From Deltaproteobacteria bacterium (GTDB lineage Bacteria; Desulfobacterota; JAFDED01), in assembly GCA_019310535.1 (NCBI GenBank), contig JAFDED010000032.1, forward strand, positions 1 through 39,944: a stretch of 39,944 bases of DNA, read 5' to 3'. Below the pieces are notes generated by a model that was not told the DNA's origin, did not search any database, and worked only from the letters and a program-made list of their open reading frames with translations. Positions 32,303 through 39,944 of this stretch are shown here, one piece after another (position 1 is the first letter of the stretch; each line of letters begins with the position of its first letter). The translations under genes and the position numbers were made by a program.

Positions 32303-32800
32303 CTACCTATGAAAGCCTCTGGGACCGCGCCAGGGGCCATGTTCCATCATGCCCGGCCCAAAGCCGGGGCCCATGCGATATCCACGGCCCCTCCCGAAAC
32401 CGGGTCTAAAGCCGGGCATATCTTTAAATGCCTCGCGGTTCTTGATCCGGAACTGGATGCACTTCTCGGCCAGCTTCTCTCGGGCGGCGGAAAGCTCCTT
32501 CATCTTGGCAATGGCCTTCGTTTCATCAGGGGCAGGGCCTGCCATGATGGCCGCAAGCTCCAACCGTTTTTGACGAACTTCCTGGCGCAGGACGGCCGTT
32601 TCAGTGTCAAACTCTTTTCGCAGTTCGTCCCATTTGGAGCGCTGCTCCTCGGTCATCCATGACCCCCACATGGGACCTGGACCTGCAAAGCCCTTCCCAC
32701 GATACCCCATTCCGTAGCCCGGGCCATGGGCGTAGAGGGCGGGCGCGATCAGCACCACAACCGCCAGTACGGCAAAAGTGGATAACAGTGTTTTCTTCAT
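32303..32800 (-). CDS. ZraP/Spy-family periplasmic stress protein
   Basis: A 165-residue exported protein with a signal peptide (residues 1-24, ending ALYAHG). The mature part starts with a Gly/Met/His-rich stretch, continues with the LTxxQ-like helix (WMTEEQRSKWDELRKEF) and two long helices, and ends in a Gly/Arg/His-rich tail with several histidines. ZraP/Spy proteins are zinc-responsive chaperones of the envelope. AAGGAGG precedes the ATG. A sigma54 promoter upstream and a divergent kinase and NtrC-type regulator gene indicate the zraP/zraSR-type circuit. Confidence 0.85.
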   Translation of the reverse strand: MKKTLLSTFAVLAVVVLIAPALYAHGPGYGMGYRGKGFAGPGPMWGSWMTEEQRSKWDELRKEFDTETAVLRQEVRQKRLELAAIMAGPAPDETKAIAKMKELSAAREKLAEKCIQFRIKNREAFKDMPGFRPGFGRGRGYRMGPGFGPGMMEHGPWRGPRGFHR

Positions 32801-32837
32801 GGCTCTTACCTCCTTCGTGTAGCTGATGTGAAGATTC

Positions 32838-32858
32838 CTACGCGGATAATCCGCGTAG
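32838..32858. repeat. Perfect 10-bp inverted repeat in the zraP-like leader
   Basis: CTACGCGGAT and ATCCGCGTAG flank a single A. It lies 38 bp upstream of the ATG and downstream of the sigma54 start, so it would form a hairpin in the leader RNA and could influence stability or translation, or be a regulator binding site. Confidence 0.65.
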
Positions 32859-32939
32859 ATGCATTTGCATGGGATGTGAATGTGTGAAGCTTAATAAAAG
32901 AACCCCCATGTTTTGAAAACCAACATTGCCCGACAAAAA

Positions 32940-32955
32940 TGCAATTGATGTGCCA
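32940..32955 (-). promoter_or_regulatory. Sigma54 promoter of the ZraP-like gene
   Basis: On the minus strand the sequence TGGCACATCAATTGCA matches the consensus TGGCAC-N5-TTGCA at every conserved base. Transcription should begin near 32930, leaving a 130-nt leader. The NtrC-type regulator at 35331 is the natural activator. Confidence 0.88.
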
Positions 32956-33075
32956 GTTGTGGGGATGGTAGGGATGCTTTGCTTAACGTTGTTATTTTCA
33001 AGCGAATTTAGTGTTTGTAAGAGGTTTGTTGTTTTAAAACATCGAAATGTAGCGTATAAAAATTATACATTCTTG

Positions 33076-33114
33076 TGAGTATAACGGTTTGATTGTATAA
33101 TTATTTTACACTCA
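33076..33114. promoter_or_regulatory. Candidate upstream activating sites
   Basis: TGAGTATAA on the plus strand (33076-33084) and TGAGTGTAA on the minus strand (33106-33114) form an inverted pair about 120-175 bp upstream of the sigma54 promoter. NtrC-type activators bind such enhancer-like sites. The pairing could also be chance in this AT-rich region. Confidence 0.35.
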
Positions 33115-33257
33115 TGATTTGTGCTTGTATGAAAAAAAGAAAATCGGCTCAAGGCGATTCGTTATATTATTCAGATAGGAATATTATTTTGGCGTGTTCG
33201 GAGACAGCACCTTTTTGGATAATAGCCGATGGATTGATTTTTGCGGGCAGATTTAAA

Positions 33258-33332
33258 GGGTAAAGGCTTAAGGAAAAAGGATAAAGGTTATTTCAATAAC
33301 ATTAATCATATTTAGCGTTACCCTTTTTCCTT
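33258..33332. repeat. Inverted repeat with AAGGAAAAAGG arms
   Basis: AAGGAAAAAGG (33270-33280) and CCTTTTTCCTT (33322-33332) are perfect complements over 11 bp, with a GGGTAA/GTTACCC-type flank. The GGATAAAGG text links it to the repeat at 27116-27209. It lies in the leader of the kinase gene. Confidence 0.6.
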
Positions 33333-33362
33333 TTCCTCTATCATTCCGAGAGGAATAATATT

Positions 33363-35150
33363 TTGAAGGGTTCAAAAACTCGCAGGATCTCCTCCCTGTA
33401 TATACCGGCGGTGGCCATGGTAGCTGCAGCCGCAGTCCTGGCATTAGTGCTTTTTGTCCTGGCTTATAAGAATATTCATCAAGGCGAAGAGCTCATGACA
33501 GAGACTCTTCTGGAGAAAGGTTCCGCCCTGATTCGCTCCTTCGAGGCGGGTGCAAGAACCGGGGCGATGGGCATGCAATGGGGCCGAAGGCAGTTGCAGC
33601 ACCTGCTGAAAGAGACCGCTGGGGAGCCAGACATTCAGTACCTGATCATCACCGACACGGAGGGGAATGTCCTGATCCACAGCGATCCTGAAAAGATCGG
33701 CACCAGGATCGTCAGGCCCTATGACCTTCAAGAGCTCCTCATGGAGCCTGGAGAATCGTGGAAAATTCTACACAAGAAGGACGGCCGCAAGGTGTTTGAG
33801 GTGGCCAGGGAGTTCCGTCCTGTTCGCCGACAGATTTTCAGGAGGTCGCCGGAATTATGGCGACGCAGGATGATGGAGATGCAGCGCCGGTTTATGCTTC
33901 CAATGAACCCTGACCCGGCCGCGCTCCCTACTCAGTTGATCTTCGTGGGACTCAAAATGGATGTATTTGAGGCGGCGCGGATTCAGGGCAAACGCCGAAC
34001 CATCCTGACCGGAGTCGTGCTGCTGCTGGTGGGATCGGCGGCCATATTTACTATTTTCATTATCCAGAGCCACCAAACGGTCAACAGGGCCTTACGGCAG
34101 GTTCAAACTTACGCGGACAGCGTGGTGGCCAACCTCCCTGCCGGATTGATATCCGTAGACCCGGAGGGTAGAATAGTTTCCATAAACAGGGAGGGCGAGG
34201 AAATTTTAGGCCGGAAAGAAGAAAAAATGAAGGGTTTGCCGCTGGACCGTGTATTCCCGAGCAACGCCTGCAACCTGGGAGGCCTGATGGCCGGCGGGGT
34301 TCCCATTCTGGAGCGGGAGGTTGAATGCTCCCGGGAAGGAGCCCCCCCGGTACCCATCAGCGTGAGCGCCACACGCATGAGCGATGAGGAGGGCCGTCCC
34401 ATGGGCGCGGTGGTGATCTTCAGGGACCTGCGCGAATTGCGGCGCCTCCAGGAAGAGGTACAGCGCAGTGAGAGGATGGCCTCACTGGGTGCCATGGCAG
34501 CAGGCGTTGCCCATGAGATCCGCAATCCTTTGAGCTCCATTAAGGGCCTGGCCCGGTACTTGGGGGACCGGTTCAAAGAGGACTCTGAAGAGCGCCGATA
34601 CGCCTCCATCATGACAGAAGAGGTGGACCGACTCAATCGGGCCGTTTCTGAACTGCTGGAGTTCGCCCGTCCAGCCGAACTGGCAGTTCGACCTCACGAG
34701 ATGAAAGGGTTGCTGGAACACTCACTGCGTCTGGTAAGATCCGACGCGGATCAAAAAAATATAAGAATCGAATTAATGGTGGACTCCGGCATGCCCCCGG
34801 CCCTGGTTGACGGGGACCGCGTTATACAGGCTTTACTCAATATATATCAGAACTCCCTGGCCGCCATGGAATCGGGAGGAAGCCTGAAGGTCTACGCATG
34901 CACCGGCACGGGGGATGGAATGGTGGAGATAAGGGTGGAGGATACCGGATGCGGCATTCCCGGAGAGAACATCGGGAGGATATTCGACCCTTACTTCACC
35001 ACCAAACAGGGTGGGACAGGATTGGGGCTGGCCATCGTACACAAGATCGTGGAGTCCCATGGCGGGGAAGTCCGTGTGGAAAGCAGGCCCCGCCGTGGAA
35101 CCAAATTCATAGTGCTTTTGCCTGCGGCACGTGAAACAGTAAATGGCTAG
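33363..35150 (+). CDS. Membrane sensor histidine kinase (ZraS/NtrB-like)
   Basis: A 595-residue kinase. Two membrane helices (about 13-34 and 213-235) bracket a periplasmic sensor region. A PAS domain follows (about 248-360), then the HisKA box AAGVAHEIRNPLSS with phospho-accepting H384, and the HATPase domain with DTGCGIPGENIGRIF and GGTGLGLAIVHKIVE. The start is TTG at 33363, preceded by GAGAGGA. It is followed 180 bp downstream by the NtrC-type regulator gene, its likely partner, and faces the ZraP-like gene. The ligand is probably a metal or envelope-stress signal, inferred from context. Confidence 0.88.
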   Translation: MKGSKTRRISSLYIPAVAMVAAAAVLALVLFVLAYKNIHQGEELMTETLLEKGSALIRSFEAGARTGAMGMQWGRRQLQHLLKETAGEPDIQYLIITDTEGNVLIHSDPEKIGTRIVRPYDLQELLMEPGESWKILHKKDGRKVFEVAREFRPVRRQIFRRSPELWRRRMMEMQRRFMLPMNPDPAALPTQLIFVGLKMDVFEAARIQGKRRTILTGVVLLLVGSAAIFTIFIIQSHQTVNRALRQVQTYADSVVANLPAGLISVDPEGRIVSINREGEEILGRKEEKMKGLPLDRVFPSNACNLGGLMAGGVPILEREVECSREGAPPVPISVSATRMSDEEGRPMGAVVIFRDLRELRRLQEEVQRSERMASLGAMAAGVAHEIRNPLSSIKGLARYLGDRFKEDSEERRYASIMTEEVDRLNRAVSELLEFARPAELAVRPHEMKGLLEHSLRLVRSDADQKNIRIELMVDSGMPPALVDGDRVIQALLNIYQNSLAAMESGGSLKVYACTGTGDGMVEIRVEDTGCGIPGENIGRIFDPYFTTKQGGTGLGLAIVHKIVESHGGEVRVESRPRRGTKFIVLLPAARETVNG

Positions 35151-35207
35151 TCGGCTGAGAGGGCAGGAAAAAATGTTCGTATCCATTTAACTCTGAAGGA
35201 AACATTT

Positions 35208-35288
35208 TTCGGCAGGTTGACGGGATGGGAAAGATATGCCTCTGGTTCAAAAAAATTCATTTCATCCCGTTATCCTGTCAAAATTTCA
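35208..35288. repeat. Dispersed intergenic inverted repeat, copy D
   Basis: The left arm contains TTGACGGGATGGGAAA (35218-35233) and the right arm CATCCCGTTATCCTGTCAAAA. It belongs to the same family as copies A-C and lies between the kinase and regulator genes of one operon. Confidence 0.68.
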
Positions 35289-35330
35289 TTATTCCCTTCA
35301 GTGATGCGATAGACAAGAAAAGGGACAGCC

Positions 35331-36728
35331 ATGCGCGAGCCGGAGACCGGGGCTACTGTTTTGGTGGTGGATGATGATCCTTCCCATAGGCTCATGTTAA
35401 GGGCTCTGCTGGGCGGGAAGGGCTATAGAGTGGAAGAGGCCCCCGATGGAGCGGATGCCATCACCCTGGCACGCCGGACGCCCTATGACCTTATTCTCAT
35501 GGACGTCCGGATGGCTGGCGTGGGGGGAATTGACGCGCTCAAGGAGATTCGCAGGATCAATCCCGCCATCCCCATCATCATTATGACCGCTTACTCTTCG
35601 GTGGACACAGCAGTTGAGGCGTTAAAATCAGGCGCATACGACTACCTCACCAAGCCCCTGGACCCGGATGAGATGCTTATCACCATGGAGAAAGCGCTGG
35701 ACCATCGCTCCCTGCAAGAGGAAAACATCCAGCTCCGGGAGCGCCTCGGTGAGAGACTAGATCTAGGACGCCTCATCGGTCGAAGCCCGTCCATGAAGCA
35801 AGTGTTCGAGACGCTTGCCCTTGTTGCCCCCACCGACGCCACCGTGCTCATCACCGGGGAGAGCGGGACGGGCAAGGAGCTGGTGGCCGGCGCTATTCAC
35901 CACAACAGCCCCCGTTCCTCCAGGCACTTCATCACGGTTAACTGCGCGGCCATAACCGAGACCCTTCTGGAAAGCGAGCTGTTCGGTCATGAGCGGGGTG
36001 CGTTCACCGGGGCTGTTGGACGGCGGGATGGGCGGTTCCTCCAGGCCGACGGCGGTACTGTGTTTCTTGATGAAATCGGCGAGATGGCCCCAGCCATGCA
36101 GGCTAAGCTCCTGCGCGTTCTGCAGGACGGCGAGATCCAACGGGTGGGCAGCGACGAGATCCTGCGGGTGGACGTGCGTACGATAGCCGCCACCAACCGG
36201 GATCTGGCCCAGGATGTGCAGGCCGGTCGGTTCCGTGAGGATCTCTATTACCGCCTGAATGTGGTGAACATTCACATTCCTCCCCTGCGCGACCGCAGGG
36301 AGGATATCCCTCTGCTGGCTCGCCATTTTCTTGATGATTATGCCCGCAAGAACAGGCGCACTGTAAAGGGGTTCACCCCCAGGGCCGTGGACCTCATGAG
36401 CCGCTATAGCTGGCCGGGGAACGTTCGTGAACTGGAAAACGCGGTGGAGCGCGGGGTGATTCTCATGCGGGGAGAGTATTTCACACATGAAGATCTTCCC
36501 CTGGCGCTCAAGGAATTGCTCCCCCGGGAAGAGAAAGATTTTTCATTCCCACCGGGAACCTCCATCCGCAGGATGGAGAAAGAGTTGGTGCTTCAAACCC
36601 TGGAGGCCACGGGCGGCAACAAGAGCGAAGCCGCCCGACGCCTGGGCATTACACGACGCACACTGTTCCTGAAGCTCAAGGAATACGCATCAGAAGAAAG
36701 TGGAGAGGAAGGAGAGCCAACAATTTAG
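35331..36728 (+). CDS. NtrC-family sigma54-dependent response regulator (ZraR-like)
   Basis: A 465-residue regulator with a receiver domain (phospho-acceptor D58 in LILMDVR), an AAA+ sigma54-activation domain (Walker A GESGTGKE near 176-183, GAFTGA at 223-228, Walker B GGTVFLDE near 241-248) and a Fis-type helix-turn-helix ([19 protein letters not shown]). It would be phosphorylated by the preceding kinase and activate the sigma54 promoter of the ZraP-like gene. AAGGGA precedes the ATG. Confidence 0.94.
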   Translation: MREPETGATVLVVDDDPSHRLMLRALLGGKGYRVEEAPDGADAITLARRTPYDLILMDVRMAGVGGIDALKEIRRINPAIPIIIMTAYSSVDTAVEALKSGAYDYLTKPLDPDEMLITMEKALDHRSLQEENIQLRERLGERLDLGRLIGRSPSMKQVFETLALVAPTDATVLITGESGTGKELVAGAIHHNSPRSSRHFITVNCAAITETLLESELFGHERGAFTGAVGRRDGRFLQADGGTVFLDEIGEMAPAMQAKLLRVLQDGEIQRVGSDEILRVDVRTIAATNRDLAQDVQAGRFREDLYYRLNVVNIHIPPLRDRREDIPLLARHFLDDYARKNRRTVKGFTPRAVDLMSRYSWPGNVRELENAVERGVILMRGEYFTHEDLPLALKELLPREEKDFSFPPGTSIRRMEKELVLQTLEATGGNKSEAARRLGITRRTLFLKLKEYASEESGEEGEPTI

Positions 36729-36812
36729 TGACAGCAATTTATGTGATTCATGGATCAATATATCTCTTTGTCTGTGGCTTATGACTTATCGTTGAGAGGC
36801 AACAATCGAATA

Positions 36813-37517
36813 ATGCAAAATGGTATTAATGAGCGGCATTCCCGGGAGGTGCGCCGCATGTTTGCCCGCATCGCCGGCCGGTACGACTTGATGAACCACC
36901 TGCTGAGCGCAAACCTGGATATCCTTTGGCGCAAGAAGGCGGCAATGGCGTGCGGGCCGGGTCATAGGGCTCTTGATCTCTGCATAGGGAGCGGCGACAT
37001 GGCCCTGGCATGGGTGAGAGAGCACCAGGAGGGAAAAGTGGTGGGGCTGGACTTCTGCAGGGAATTGCTGGAGCGGGTCAATAAAAAGTCCGGTGGTAAT
37101 TCTCGCATCATTATGGTTGAAGGCGACGCCCTGGACATGCCTTTTGCGGATGGAAGTTTTGATGCTGTCATGTGCGCGTTTGGCATGCGCAACCTGGCGG
37201 ACGTAGAAAAGGGTATGCATGAGGTTGCCCGGGTTATGCGGCGCGGTGGGTGCTGCACGATTCTGGACTTTTTTCGCCCTCGGCATTGGATACCTCGCGC
37301 TTTTTATGCTACATATGCCCGATACCTAATCCCCCTGGTCGGACGATGGATCGCTGAGGACTCCAATGCCTATGAATATCTCCACCGCTCGGTGAGGAAA
37401 TTCCTTTCGCTGGAAGAGTTCAGCAACCTGATGACGAAAGTGGGCTTTGAGGACATTCATCACCGGCATCTGACTGCAGGGGTGGCCACTGTGCTGAGCG
37501 GCAGGCGGAAATTATGA
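36813..37517 (+). CDS. Demethylmenaquinone/ubiquinone methyltransferase (MenG/UbiE family)
   Basis: A 234-residue SAM-dependent methyltransferase. It shows the N-terminal VRRMFARIAGRYDLMNHLLS motif, SAM-binding ALDLCIGSGDMAL, and the family mark FGMRNLADVEKG. It methylates the ring of demethylmenaquinone. ATG 36813 is preferred; ATG 36750 has no ribosome site and family homology begins near residue 10 of the shorter form. It overlaps the next gene by 4 bp (ATGA). Confidence 0.9.
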   Translation: MQNGINERHSREVRRMFARIAGRYDLMNHLLSANLDILWRKKAAMACGPGHRALDLCIGSGDMALAWVREHQEGKVVGLDFCRELLERVNKKSGGNSRIIMVEGDALDMPFADGSFDAVMCAFGMRNLADVEKGMHEVARVMRRGGCCTILDFFRPRHWIPRAFYATYARYLIPLVGRWIAEDSNAYEYLHRSVRKFLSLEEFSNLMTKVGFEDIHHRHLTAGVATVLSGRRKL

Positions 37518-38755
37518 TATTTGACCTGGCCGTGGCGGGAGCGGGACCGGCGGGGAGCTGCACGGCGGCGTTCGCTGCCCGCGAAGGCTTGCGAGTCGTA
37601 TTGCTGGACCGATGCCGATTTCCCCGAGACAAGGCCTGCGGCGACGGTGTAACATCTCCGGCGCTGAACGTGCTGGAGCGCCTGGGGCTGCTGGAGATCA
37701 TAGAGTCCGGGGGCTTTCATCAGGGCCACGGCTTTATTCTGACATCTCCCCGTGGGGAATCATTCCGCTGCGATTCTCCTGTGGTGGACGGTCTGCGGCC
37801 ATACGGCTACAATGTTCCGCGGAAGGTGCTGGATCACATGCTGGTGCAGCGGGCCCAGGAACTTGGGGCACGGCTTATGGAAGGGTTTCGGGCGGTAGAG
37901 ATGATCCCATCGGCTGGGCAAGCCGGGCTGATCCGGTCGGCGGACGGCCGCGAAGTTCGAGCGAGGCTGATAGTAAGGGCCGACGGCGGCCTCTCGATGA
38001 TAAGGTCTGATGAGGGCGGTTGCCTTTCTAGACGGGCGGAAAGAAATTCCGTCCCTATGATGCGTCATGAGAGGAATTGGTGCGCAGCGGTCAGAGCTTA
38101 CTTCGATGGTGTTGAGGGCCTGAGGCCCGGCTATCCCGAGATCACATTCTTCCCGTTTTCCGCCGCGGGATATGCATGGATATTTCCACTGGGGCCTGAG
38201 CGCGCCAACGTGGGCATAGGATCCCTGCTCCATGCAAGCGTCCCCGGCATGAGAAGCCTCTTCAAACGATTTGTCGAAAGCCATATGTGCTCCGGAGGGA
38301 GGCTGCGCCGGGCCCGACAGGACGGGTCCCTCCGGGGAGGGCTGTTGCCCATGGGGCCGCGCTTCGGCGGGACAGTGGCGGACGGCCTGATCGTGGCGGG
38401 AGACGCAGCGGGGTTCGTGGACCCGCTCACCGGGGAAGGGATTTATTATGCCCTGCGCAGCGGGGAGATGGCCGCGGCCCAGTCCCTGGAGGCCCTGCGC
38501 AGCAGAGATGTTTCCAGAGCTGCTCTCTGGGGATATGAAGCCGGTTGGCGCCGGGACTTTGGTTGGAACCTGAGGACCGGGCTCCGACTGAGACCCTGGC
38601 TCGCACGGAAGCCGCTTATTGATCTGGCATTCTCCCGTATAGCCAGGGACAAGAGGAGTTCAGACATCCTGGCAGGCATCATCGGTAACCTCTATCCCAA
38701 GAGTAAGTTTTTGTCGCCGCGCTTTATGGGAAGGATCTTTTTCCCTCGACATTGA
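37514..38755 (+). CDS. Geranylgeranyl reductase-family flavoprotein (MenJ-like)
   Basis: A 413-residue FAD-dependent enzyme with VAGAGPAGSCTAAFAAREG at the N-terminus, DRCRFPRDKACGDGVTS (a family motif) and the second FAD motif GDAAGFVDPLTGEGIYYALR. Relatives saturate isoprenoid side chains of menaquinone, archaeal lipids or chlorophyll. Overlap with the MenG-like gene suggests modification of the menaquinone side chain. Confidence 0.88.
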   Translation: MIFDLAVAGAGPAGSCTAAFAAREGLRVVLLDRCRFPRDKACGDGVTSPALNVLERLGLLEIIESGGFHQGHGFILTSPRGESFRCDSPVVDGLRPYGYNVPRKVLDHMLVQRAQELGARLMEGFRAVEMIPSAGQAGLIRSADGREVRARLIVRADGGLSMIRSDEGGCLSRRAERNSVPMMRHERNWCAAVRAYFDGVEGLRPGYPEITFFPFSAAGYAWIFPLGPERANVGIGSLLHASVPGMRSLFKRFVESHMCSGGRLRRARQDGSLRGGLLPMGPRFGGTVADGLIVAGDAAGFVDPLTGEGIYYALRSGEMAAAQSLEALRSRDVSRAALWGYEAGWRRDFGWNLRTGLRLRPWLARKPLIDLAFSRIARDKRSSDILAGIIGNLYPKSKFLSPRFMGRIFFPRH

Positions 38756-38955
38756 TAGACAGCCTGGCGATCTTCATGTATCAATCAATCAAAAGAGCAG
38801 GCAGAAATAGTGGAGGGACCCGTCTAAAAAGTCAAGGTGAATAGTGACAAGGCGATTTGTGCCTGTAGGGGGACAGGTTCGTTTGCTTCAAAAGAAATTA
38901 ATTTGAAATGCCATTGACAACGCGGCGAATAAATGATATTTCGTTTTCCTGGAAA

Positions 38956-39030
38956 GCCGACGTAGCTCAGTGGCAGAGCGGCTGATTCGTAATCAGTAGG
39001 TCGGGAGTTCAACCCTCCCCGTCGGCTCCA
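38956..39030 (+). tRNA. tRNA-Thr (anticodon CGT)
   Basis: A complete cloverleaf of 75 nt. The acceptor stem GCCGACG pairs with CGTCGGC, and the discriminator T and encoded CCA end at 39030. The anticodon loop TTCGTAA gives CGT. The T-arm has GTTCAACCC. A tyrosine integrase gene lies 83 bp away, so its 3' end is a likely attachment site. Confidence 0.95.
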
Positions 39031-39112
39031 ATTCAATAAATAATATTGGAGTATTACATTTCCCGAATAAATTCCTAATTTAATTATTCCGCAATTATTC
39101 CGTGATTCGCAA

Positions 39113-39944
39113 TCATTCTGACCCTGTCGTTTCATCTTTGCCTGACGGTTTAAACACGGGCAAAGAGTTTACTGCCTGCCTGTGCTGCTCCCTCTGGATC
39201 TCGGTATAAATTTCCATGGTTACCTTTATTTCGCTGTGCCCCACCAGTTCCTGCGCCACTTTCGGGTGCACATTTCCAAGGGCCAGCCAAGAGACATAAG
39301 AATCGCGCAGCCATTCAAATTTAAACCATTTAAGCCCTGCCTCTTCTCGAATCCCATTCCATGCAGTATCGGCATCGACTCTGAAGGGGCTTCCGTCTTT
39401 TTTACAAAACAAATACAGTATCGGCATCGACTCTGAAGGGGCTTCCGTCTTTTTTACAAAACAAATACCCACGCTGTCCTTCATTTCGTTCGTAACGCTT
39501 TCCAGTGAGCGGATCATGCCACCACTGCCACAGGTATCGCACCTCCTCAACCGCCCAGCCCGGCAGCTCCACCCGATTTTCCCTGCGCGTCTTTCGCTTC
39601 CTGTCAGGCTCTGAAACTATGATCACATATTCGTTTCCAGGTATGCTGAGGTTGAAATCACAAAATTTGAGCCGCATCACCTCTCCTCGTCGGGCTCCAG
39701 TGGCTGCGCCCAGGATCAATTGCGACCTGACATGGGGGGCTCGCTTTTCCGCCACGTCAAGCAGACGGCGTAACTGGTCGGGCATCAGGATTTTCTTGTG
39801 GATGCTGCGCTTATCGGTCTTTAACATTTCAATATCGGGAATATCTTTTATGAATTTATATTTCTTCTTGGCTACATTTAGGATGTGCTTCAATATGCGC
39901 AGCTCAAGATTAATGGACGCTGGGGAAAGAAGAGATCCTGTTTT
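39113..39944 (-). pseudogene. Tyrosine recombinase/integrase, frameshifted and running off the window
   Basis: The N-terminal part enters from beyond the window edge. GAATGARRGEVMRL carries the first catalytic arginine. The C-terminal catalytic end follows in another frame: WLRDSYVSWLALGN, then LVGHSEIKVTMEIYTEIQ with the nucleophilic tyrosine. A 52-bp tandem duplication (39364-39467) causes the frame change. The usual HxxR histidine is replaced (EWLR). Next to tRNA-Thr, it marks the end of an integrated element. Confidence 0.88.
39364..39467. repeat. 52-bp tandem duplication inside the integrase gene
   Basis: The unit starting CAGTATCGGCATCGACTCTG occurs exactly twice, at 39364-39415 and 39416-39467. 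Fifty-two is not a multiple of three, so it shifts the integrase frame; removing one unit restores one continuous protein. Confidence 0.95.

Noticed and set aside
38824..39135. Minus-strand open frame over the tRNA
   Set aside because: The SRRGGLNSRPTDYESAALPLSYVG peptide type is the antisense of a tRNA gene, a well-known false gene.
1..39944. CRISPR array
   Set aside because: No regularly spaced direct repeats were seen; the repeats present are inverted and dispersed.

Overview
The window looks like a chromosomal segment of an anaerobic, energy-limited bacterium, most likely a deltaproteobacterium (Desulfobacterota). The clues are a FixC-FixX-EtfB-EtfA electron-transfer operon, a TRAP transporter, menaquinone-type genes, a sigma54/NtrC two-component system, iron-sulfur flavoproteins, and a selenocysteine-containing OsmC protein. 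The genus cannot be read from the sequence.

Layout. 1-750: long hairpin plus a possible gene remnant. 752-2995 (minus): MerR-type regulator, iron-sulfur flavoprotein and QueG-like ferredoxin enzyme behind one promoter with a palindromic operator. 3000-3900: gene-free, with two matched hairpins and a promoter. 3909-10704 (plus): a surface-sugar cluster (Gfo/Idh dehydrogenase, DegT aminotransferase, SDR epimerase, AsnB-type amidotransferase, hexapeptide acyltransferase, GT2), probably making and transferring an amidated acylamino sugar. 10704-11150: decayed IS1182-like relic. 11256-13947 (plus): TIGR00300/ornithine-cyclodeaminase-like protein and cyclic-2,3-diphosphoglycerate-synthase-like GTPase. 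13956-14432 (minus): OsmC protein read through an in-frame UGA with a SECIS-like hairpin. 14705-17150 (minus): cell-wall amidase and PIG-L deacetylase. 17652-18597: a second relic of the same IS. 18682-23288 (plus): class III aminotransferase and complete DctPQM TRAP transporter, followed by a broken aminotransferase copy. 23927: DUF2321 zinc-ribbon protein.

24784-30983 (minus): fixC, fixX, etfB, etfA, then a stand-alone primase-helicase and a 5'-truncated nucleotide cyclase. 31274-32800 (minus): DUF4405 membrane protein and a ZraP/Spy-like periplasmic protein. The latter has a near-perfect sigma54 promoter and lies divergent from a histidine kinase and NtrC-type regulator (33363-36728), so this resembles the zraP/zraSR envelope-stress module. 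36813-38755: MenG/UbiE methyltransferase overlapping a geranylgeranyl-reductase-family flavoprotein, probably for menaquinone finishing. 38956-39944: tRNA-Thr(CGT) with a frameshifted tyrosine integrase beside it, the likely edge of an integrated element.

The gaps carry several families of dispersed inverted repeats. One occurs four times (12505, 14472, 28290, 35208), always between genes and twice between genes of one operon. The strongest biological observations are the selenocysteine OsmC with its SECIS, the sigma54 promoter of the ZraP-like gene, the MerR redox operon, and the cellular primase-helicase next to the fix operon.
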